64,000 nt of DNA from an uncultured Nitrospira sp. Lineage in GTDB: Bacteria; Nitrospirota; Nitrospiria; Nitrospirales; Nitrospiraceae. Made by a program: the position numbers and the translations under genes. The stretch lies in assembly GCA_902500995.1 (NCBI GenBank), contig CABVSR010000016.1:1-64000 (forward strand). Reading direction: 5' to 3'. The notes beneath the pieces are model-generated. The model was not told the origin of the DNA and did not search any database. It saw only the letters and a list, made by a program, of their open reading frames with translations. Position 1 is the first letter of the stretch; each line of letters opens with the position of its first letter. Below, piece by piece: positions 59,945-64,000 of this stretch.

Positions 59945-61437
59945 AACATCACGCGTTGGATCAGAAAGATCGTGTGCCCCGCCCGCAGAACGAGAGGACG
60001 CGGAGCCTCCACCTGTGTGGTGCCGCCTCCCCTGGTCAAGGCTTGAATCCGGCTACGATATTCGCCGGCCGGCACCCAGAGACGCGAAATCTGAATTTCA
60101 TCCGGCAACGTACGCCAGCTTCTGGTGTCGGCCACTTCCGAGGCCACCGCCAGCCCATGGGCGAGCACTCCCACGAGCAATCCGACCCACGGCGCGTCGC
60201 CTTTGCTGACGGCATGTTGCGATCCGCGCGTGGCGGCTTCGGCCGCAGCAAATTTCACGGCTGCCCTGGCCAGAGCCTTCGTCGTGATACCGGGCAAGCG
60301 ATCAGAGAGCGACCGCTCAGCCAGCGCGGTGCCGTTGTAGACCAACTCGGAGGTCGCAGAAATCGGCTCACCCGCACCAGGGATCAAGGTCACCGTCTCA
60401 TGGAGCACCGCCGTTTTCTGCGGGATGAGTCTGGGCAGGGCCACCCTGACGACCCGCCCGTTCAAGCCGTACAACACGCTGTCCGCAACGCGGCGCTCCT
60501 GGCGATTCGACGCGTGGATGACGCCCCGATTCAAGAGCACCAACTGCAACGCGCTCAGACTGATGGGGATATCGAGAAACGCGTCTTCCTTGCGCGGCGC
60601 GCGGCCATTATAGCCGATCACGACAACCTGGGCGAGATGCTGTTGCTCGGATCGTGGCATCCACCGCGTGTCAGGGAACAGGCGTGTGTATTCTTCAAAC
60701 TCAGCCGTCATATGGAGGGCATCGGTGGTCCGCAAGAGATCCGCGCGCAGCATCGGCGGCATAGGCGTACGCGCCCAGTTCTTTGTCGCGTCGTAAATAT
60801 CATAGGCCTTCCGATACGCGATGAAAGCGTTATTGAGATCCCCGGTCGACTCATACAACACCCCCGTCAAATAACGGGCAAAGGCATCCTCGCGGTACCC
60901 GTCCTTTTCCTTGGCGGTATCCGACAACACGTTCAGCCGATGATCGATCTGCCTGGCCTCGACGACGGCTTCCATCAATTGTCCCATCGCGGCGTAATTG
61001 AGCGCCTTGATGATGTTGATCATCACATGTTCGTAAGGATCGCCCTCATAGGGCAGCACATTGTCGTTGGTCAGAAAGGCGGAAGTCTCCGTCCTGATCG
61101 TCCTCGTATACAAACGTTCGACTTCCTGCGCCGCGACTTCCAGCTGCGCGTTGCTCTGTACATACTCGCCGGCCAGGTGCAGGGTCATTCCCCGATCCAT
61201 ACTGTAGAGGAGCCGGTTGCGGGGGCCATATTCGGATTCAGCCTGCGCCATGATGGCATCCGCCCGCCGTGCGTCCTGTGCCGCCAGGCTTTGGTCGATG
61301 AGGAGATAGTGGTTGGATGACAGCCCGCAGCCGGACAGCAGGCACAGCAGGCTCCAATAGATCACCGCCAACGAGGGCCGGGAAATGAAACGGCCTCCCT
61401 GAGGGGAGGCCGTGGTCGATGGGAGGTGGGGTCTCAA
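59941..61437 (-). CDS. COG3014-type TPR-like lipoprotein
   Basis: Up to 498 residues from a TTG at 61437. Signal SLLCLLSGC (lipobox LSGC). The mature part has helical repeats (DARRADAIMAQAESEYGPRNRLLYSMDRGMTLHLAGEYVQSNAQLEVAAQEVE, FARYLTGVLYESTGDLNNAFIAYRKAYDIY) and a C-terminal domain (RSWRTLPDEIQISRLWVPAGEYRSRI), matching COG3014. The start is unsure: a hairpin at 61391-61412 lies inside the frame, and an ATT at 61384-61386 that follows GGGAGG would give a neat 20-residue signal. Known neighbours are LpoB and LPP20 genes, as here. Confidence 0.8.
   Translation of the reverse strand: MRPHLPSTTASPQGGRFISRPSLAVIYWSLLCLLSGCGLSSNHYLLIDQSLAAQDARRADAIMAQAESEYGPRNRLLYSMDRGMTLHLAGEYVQSNAQLEVAAQEVERLYTRTIRTETSAFLTNDNVLPYEGDPYEHVMINIIKALNYAAMGQLMEAVVEARQIDHRLNVLSDTAKEKDGYREDAFARYLTGVLYESTGDLNNAFIAYRKAYDIYDATKNWARTPMPPMLRADLLRTTDALHMTAEFEEYTRLFPDTRWMPRSEQQHLAQVVVIGYNGRAPRKEDAFLDIPISLSALQLVLLNRGVIHASNRQERRVADSVLYGLNGRVVRVALPRLIPQKTAVLHETVTLIPGAGEPISATSELVYNGTALAERSLSDRLPGITTKALARAAVKFAAAEAATRGSQHAVSKGDAPWVGLLVGVLAHGLAVASEVADTRSWRTLPDEIQISRLWVPAGEYRSRIQALTRGGGTTQVEAPRPLVLRAGHTIFLIQRVML
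61391..61412 (-). terminator. Intrinsic terminator-like hairpin after lpoB
   Basis: On the minus strand CGGCCTCCC-CTCA-GGGAGGCCG is a perfect 9-bp stem followed by TTTCATTT. It lies 39 nt after the lpoB stop and inside the open frame of the next gene. It can both terminate and hide the GGGAGG ribosome site. Confidence 0.65.
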
Positions 61438-61450
61438 CTGAGTACGTCAG

Positions 61451-62080
61451 CTAAAAAATCGTGCGTTTCTTTTCGACGACTTTCTTGATCTTCTTCTGAC
61501 CGAACCAGGACTTCACGTTGTTTTCCAGATCGACCATTTCCAGATCGACCTGATAAAACACCGCCTTGGCTCCATCCTGTTCGTCGAGAATGGTGGCGAT
61601 GCTTCCCCGCATCATATAGTCCGCGCCGATTTCCTTGCCCGGCGCCTTTTGCGTATCCTCGCGGGCGTGAACGGCCTGCTCGCGGCGTTCTTCCCGCACC
61701 TCCTCACGTTCCCCTTTTGCCGCGACGAACGTGACCTTCTGCGAATTGGTCAACTCGCGCTCCAGGTCGTTCACGAAGGTCTGCACATTGATATGTTCAT
61801 GGCTCTTGTTGAGCACCGTGCCGACGATGACGACGGGCTGGCGATTCTTGCCCTTGGTAAAATTGCCGAGCCAGGGATTTGCCAAGGCTTCCTTCACCAT
61901 GGCTTCGGCGACCATCTGGGAATCCGTATCGTTCCAACGGCCGCTGAGGTCGGTAACCGTGCCCGTATCGACGCGCGTCACCTTGGTCTCGTGGCCGCAC
62001 CCGCTGACCACGGCAGCCCATCCCACCAGCAACCCCACCGCACATGCCCGCAACACCGAACGCTCTCGCCACTCGATCAT
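61451..62080 (-). CDS. lpoB: Penicillin-binding-protein activator LpoB-like lipoprotein
   Basis: A 209-residue lipoprotein. ATG 62080 has GGAGGAG upstream. LLVGWAAVVSGC is the lipobox. VDLSGRWNDTDSQMVAEAM-like, QPVVIVGTVLNKSHEHINVQTFVNDLERELTNSQKVTFVAAKGEREEVREER and DYMMRGSIATILDEQDG match LpoB (COG3417), which in E. coli activates PBP1B from the outer membrane. Whether this is true PBP activation here is inferred. FYQVDLEMVDLENNVKSWFGQKKIKK ends it. Confidence 0.87.
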   Translation of the reverse strand: MIEWRERSVLRACAVGLLVGWAAVVSGCGHETKVTRVDTGTVTDLSGRWNDTDSQMVAEAMVKEALANPWLGNFTKGKNRQPVVIVGTVLNKSHEHINVQTFVNDLERELTNSQKVTFVAAKGEREEVREERREQAVHAREDTQKAPGKEIGADYMMRGSIATILDEQDGAKAVFYQVDLEMVDLENNVKSWFGQKKIKKVVEKKRTIF

Positions 62081-62123
62081 GCGCTCTCCTCCTGGACAAC
62101 AGGCCTCGCCCCCGCGGTGAGAT

Positions 62124-62690
62124 CTACTGGTTGGCCCGCTTGTCTTCCTCTTTCTCCAGACGATCGAACAACCGGTCGGCATTTTTGCGCACGAAGTCCC
62201 GGACCTGGCTGTTGAGCTCCTTGGCCTGCTCCAGATTGTTTTTCATATCTTCGAGGCTGAGCTTGGTGAGGACGTAATAGGTGCCGGACTTTTCGTCCTT
62301 GTACCGGTCCATGGGCTTGACGCCGTTGAGCGTGACCGCGGAGAACGTCTTGACCGCCCGCTCGATATTCTGCTCTTCACTGTTGCGCGAAAAATCACCG
62401 GCCGTGGTCGAGGCCGCATAATCGCGCATGAGATACGCGGTATAGGTTTCAAACGTCTTGGCGATTTCCGCGCGACTGCGGTTTTCCGCCGTGTCCCAGG
62501 CTAAGGGTTCGTTGCGCACGCCCACGACCGAGCCGACGCCATAAAAAGACTTATCGCTTTTTTCGTTGTACGCACCGGATCCTTTTTTGACCCAGTTCGG
62601 GGGACCACCGCAAGCCGTCAGCCCGATGAGGAGTATCAGCGCCAGCGCGCTTCCGGTGAACTTCGAACAAGCCCCCTCTACTCTGCTCAT
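62124..62690 (-). CDS. LPP20-like lipoprotein
   Basis: A 188-residue lipoprotein. ATG 62690 has AAGGAGGAA upstream; the longer open frame is rejected. SALALILLIGLTAC is the lipobox. PNWVKKGSGAYNEKSDKSFYGVGSVVGVRNEPLAWDTAENRSRAEIAKTFETYTAYLMRDY shows the LPP20 FYGVGxxxG, then ExRxxAxxxxxxxI. It ends with a charged helix. It is the first gene of the lipoprotein cluster and precedes lpoB by 43 nt. Confidence 0.87.
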   Translation of the reverse strand: MSRVEGACSKFTGSALALILLIGLTACGGPPNWVKKGSGAYNEKSDKSFYGVGSVVGVRNEPLAWDTAENRSRAEIAKTFETYTAYLMRDYAASTTAGDFSRNSEEQNIERAVKTFSAVTLNGVKPMDRYKDEKSGTYYVLTKLSLEDMKNNLEQAKELNSQVRDFVRKNADRLFDRLEKEEDKRANQ

Positions 62691-62920
62691 ACGATTCCTC
62701 CTTGGTGTGGTCCCTGTGAGATCCGATGGCTCGGTGCTATGCGGCAAGATGATGGAAGATCGACCTGTGTGATTCACTGGGCGACGAGTGATAATTGCGC
62801 GAAAAAACGAAGTTAGGCTAACATGCACCCCCAAGACTGTCAACGCGGAAGCAGGCTTTCGGTTGACGGAACTGCGCGCAGTGCGACGAGACACCGTATA
62901 ACACGAGGGAGAGGGCACAC

Positions 62921-63091
62921 ATGGCTGACGTTCAAATTGAAGACGGCATCATTCGGGTCGTGCAATTGGATATTCAGGATCCGAAGGCCGCCGCGGTCCT
63001 GGCCGAATATCCGCAGGTCCGTTGGCCGGAGATTACGCGACGCGCCTTAAAGATCGGGCTGGGCTATCTGAAAGGGGGAGGCAAGGACTAG
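62921..63091 (+). CDS. 56-residue protein of unknown function
   Basis: A short frame starting at ATG 62921 with GAGGGAGAGG upstream and stop TAG 63089-63091. It translates to MADVQIEDGIIRVVQLDIQ...YPQVRWPEITRRALKIGLGYLKGGGKD (56 residues). EVRWPEITRRALKIGL-like wording recalls small helix-turn-helix or ribbon-helix-helix antitoxin ends, but this is unsure. It lies divergently from the lipoprotein cluster. Good ribosome site and coding pattern support a real gene. Confidence 0.65.
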   Translation: MADVQIEDGIIRVVQLDIQDPKAAAVLAEYPQVRWPEITRRALKIGLGYLKGGGKD

Positions 63092-63183
63092 CGGCGATAC
63101 AGGGCCGGCAGGCCGAACACCATTCCTGGCCGGGTCAACGAGTCGATGAGGGCTGACCACTGTGCAGTAGCGGTCAGAGACTG

Positions 63184-64000
63184 CTAGGGGGCGGGTTTCT
63201 CACCGGGCGCACCATCACCCTGGACGGCGCGGGTGGCGCGTTCGCTCTGGCCGCCCAATTCCAGGTACCGGCGGAACGCGTCGATGGATTTCTGCGGCTC
63301 GTTCAAATGGTCGGCATACAAGGTGCCGAGCGAAAAATAGACGTCGGTATAGGCGGGATTGACGGCCAGAGTCTCGAGCATCGCCCGCTCCGCCTCCTGG
63401 GGCCGGCCTTTCTTTTCGAGGGCCAGCGCCAATGAATAATGGGAGTCCGGATTCTGCGGTGCATGGCGGACCGCGGCCTGCGCGGCCTGCAAAGATTCTT
63501 CGAGATTGGGGAGTATCTCAAGGCGGATGTAGCTCTTCAGCACATAGGCGTCTCCAAAGGACGGGTCATACGTAATCGCCCGGTTGAGGCGCTCCAGAGC
63601 TTCTTCCGCCGACTTCTGCTGCTGCAATAGGGCGAAGGCCTGCTCGTATTGCACGCGAGCCTCTTTCATCCGGTCCGCTTCGGTGCTCGGTTCCTTCCCG
63701 ACCGAAAACATCTCCTTCCGCCCTTCGACCAGAATGACATCGCCGTCGCCCTCGAGTTGAAGGAACTGCGGGTGTTGCGCTCCCTTGGTCTCGCGTTCCA
63801 CATCTTGCTTCACCTGGGCCGCGAGTTCGCTGGCCATGACCCAACCGTTTTTATTCAGGTCCGCCGCTCCCTTCACGCCCGCGACCAGCGCTTTGACGAA
63901 GGGACTTTCGCCGGGAACGCGGCCCACCGATTCTTCCTTTTCGGCCGCCATGAGCACTTGGACGGATCGTTTTTCGGTGTCGTCTTCCGGCGACACACGC
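63184..64000 (-). CDS. Caspase-like (C14) / TPR protein, C-terminal part (partial)
   Basis: The frame is open to the right edge, so the start is outside the window. The first 95 residues visible (VQVLMAAEKEESVGR, SPFVKALVAGVKGAADLNKNGWVMASELAAQVKQDVE, PQFLQLEGDGDVILV) match the last part of bacterial caspase-like peptidase (C14) domains, where an AADLNxxGxxxxSEL pattern is usual. Three to four TPRs follow (AEEALERLNRAITYDPSFGDAYVLK, LEESLQAAQAAVRHAPQNPDSHYSLALALEKKGRPQEAERAML). The catalytic His and Cys should lie beyond the edge. Such proteins act in cell death or signalling. Confidence 0.78.
   Translation of the reverse strand, partial: RVSPEDDTEKRSVQVLMAAEKEESVGRVPGESPFVKALVAGVKGAADLNKNGWVMASELAAQVKQDVERETKGAQHPQFLQLEGDGDVILVEGRKEMFSVGKEPSTEADRMKEARVQYEQAFALLQQQKSAEEALERLNRAITYDPSFGDAYVLKSYIRLEILPNLEESLQAAQAAVRHAPQNPDSHYSLALALEKKGRPQEAERAMLETLAVNPAYTDVYFSLGTLYADHLNEPQKSIDAFRRYLELGGQSERATRAVQGDGAPGEKPAP

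Overview
The window looks like chromosome of a GC-rich, Gram-negative, outer-membrane-bearing bacterium, most probably a Nitrospira (Nitrospirota). This rests on the mix of gene families (LPP20/LpoB/COG3014 lipoprotein cluster, caspase-TPR and SEFIR-STAND proteins, PPi-type phosphofructokinase, many PAS/REC signalling proteins) and on palindromic intergenic repeats at 57659-58050 that resemble repeats I remember from Nitrospira genomes. No rRNA or tRNA gene and no CRISPR array is visible, and species cannot be fixed from the sequence alone.

Layout. 1-213: end of a TPR protein. 285-2433: ychF-bfr-trmL on the minus strand. 2652-6943: a GH20-like secreted protein, two exported unknowns and galE. 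7113-9641: a J-domain/ERCC4-nuclease fusion followed by a Ycf46-type AAA+ ATPase, the most unusual gene pair here. 9872-13937: a TPR protein, then pfk and galM-like genes for sugar metabolism. 14167-18409: a lone receiver, a 1065-residue hybrid histidine kinase and a PilZ protein. 18590-25064: a lipoprotein, a periplasmic protein, a membrane-anchored serine hydrolase-like protein and two tandem MFS exporters. 25463-31888: an overlapping receiver-RND-adaptor-TolC operon. 39131-31986: a long minus-strand run with radA, a lipoprotein, tsaB, rimI, a DUF465 protein, tatC, a BNR-repeat protein, a cyclophilin and a lipoprotein. 39304-46715: mostly housekeeping genes, including an OPT transporter broken by one frameshift. 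46861-50455: a sigma-like protein, an overlapping membrane coiled-coil protein and a GpgS-like glycosyltransferase, perhaps an osmotic-stress unit.

50997-54922 is a small, visibly AT-richer island between two imperfect ~52-bp direct repeats that copy the 3' end of a 64-codon gene just downstream of proC. Its only clear gene encodes a SEFIR-NB-ARC-TPR protein of the STAND immune type, so I read it as a defence cargo inserted by site-specific recombination into the end of the proC operon. Downstream are proC, a HEAT-repeat protein, two palindromic MITE-like repeats, a PIN toxin with an unrecognised partner, and a four-gene lipoprotein cluster (LPP20-like, LpoB, COG3014, LPP20-like) read from 62690 to 58808. 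The window ends inside a caspase-TPR protein.

All functional calls come from reading motifs and family resemblance by eye. No search or structure prediction was run.
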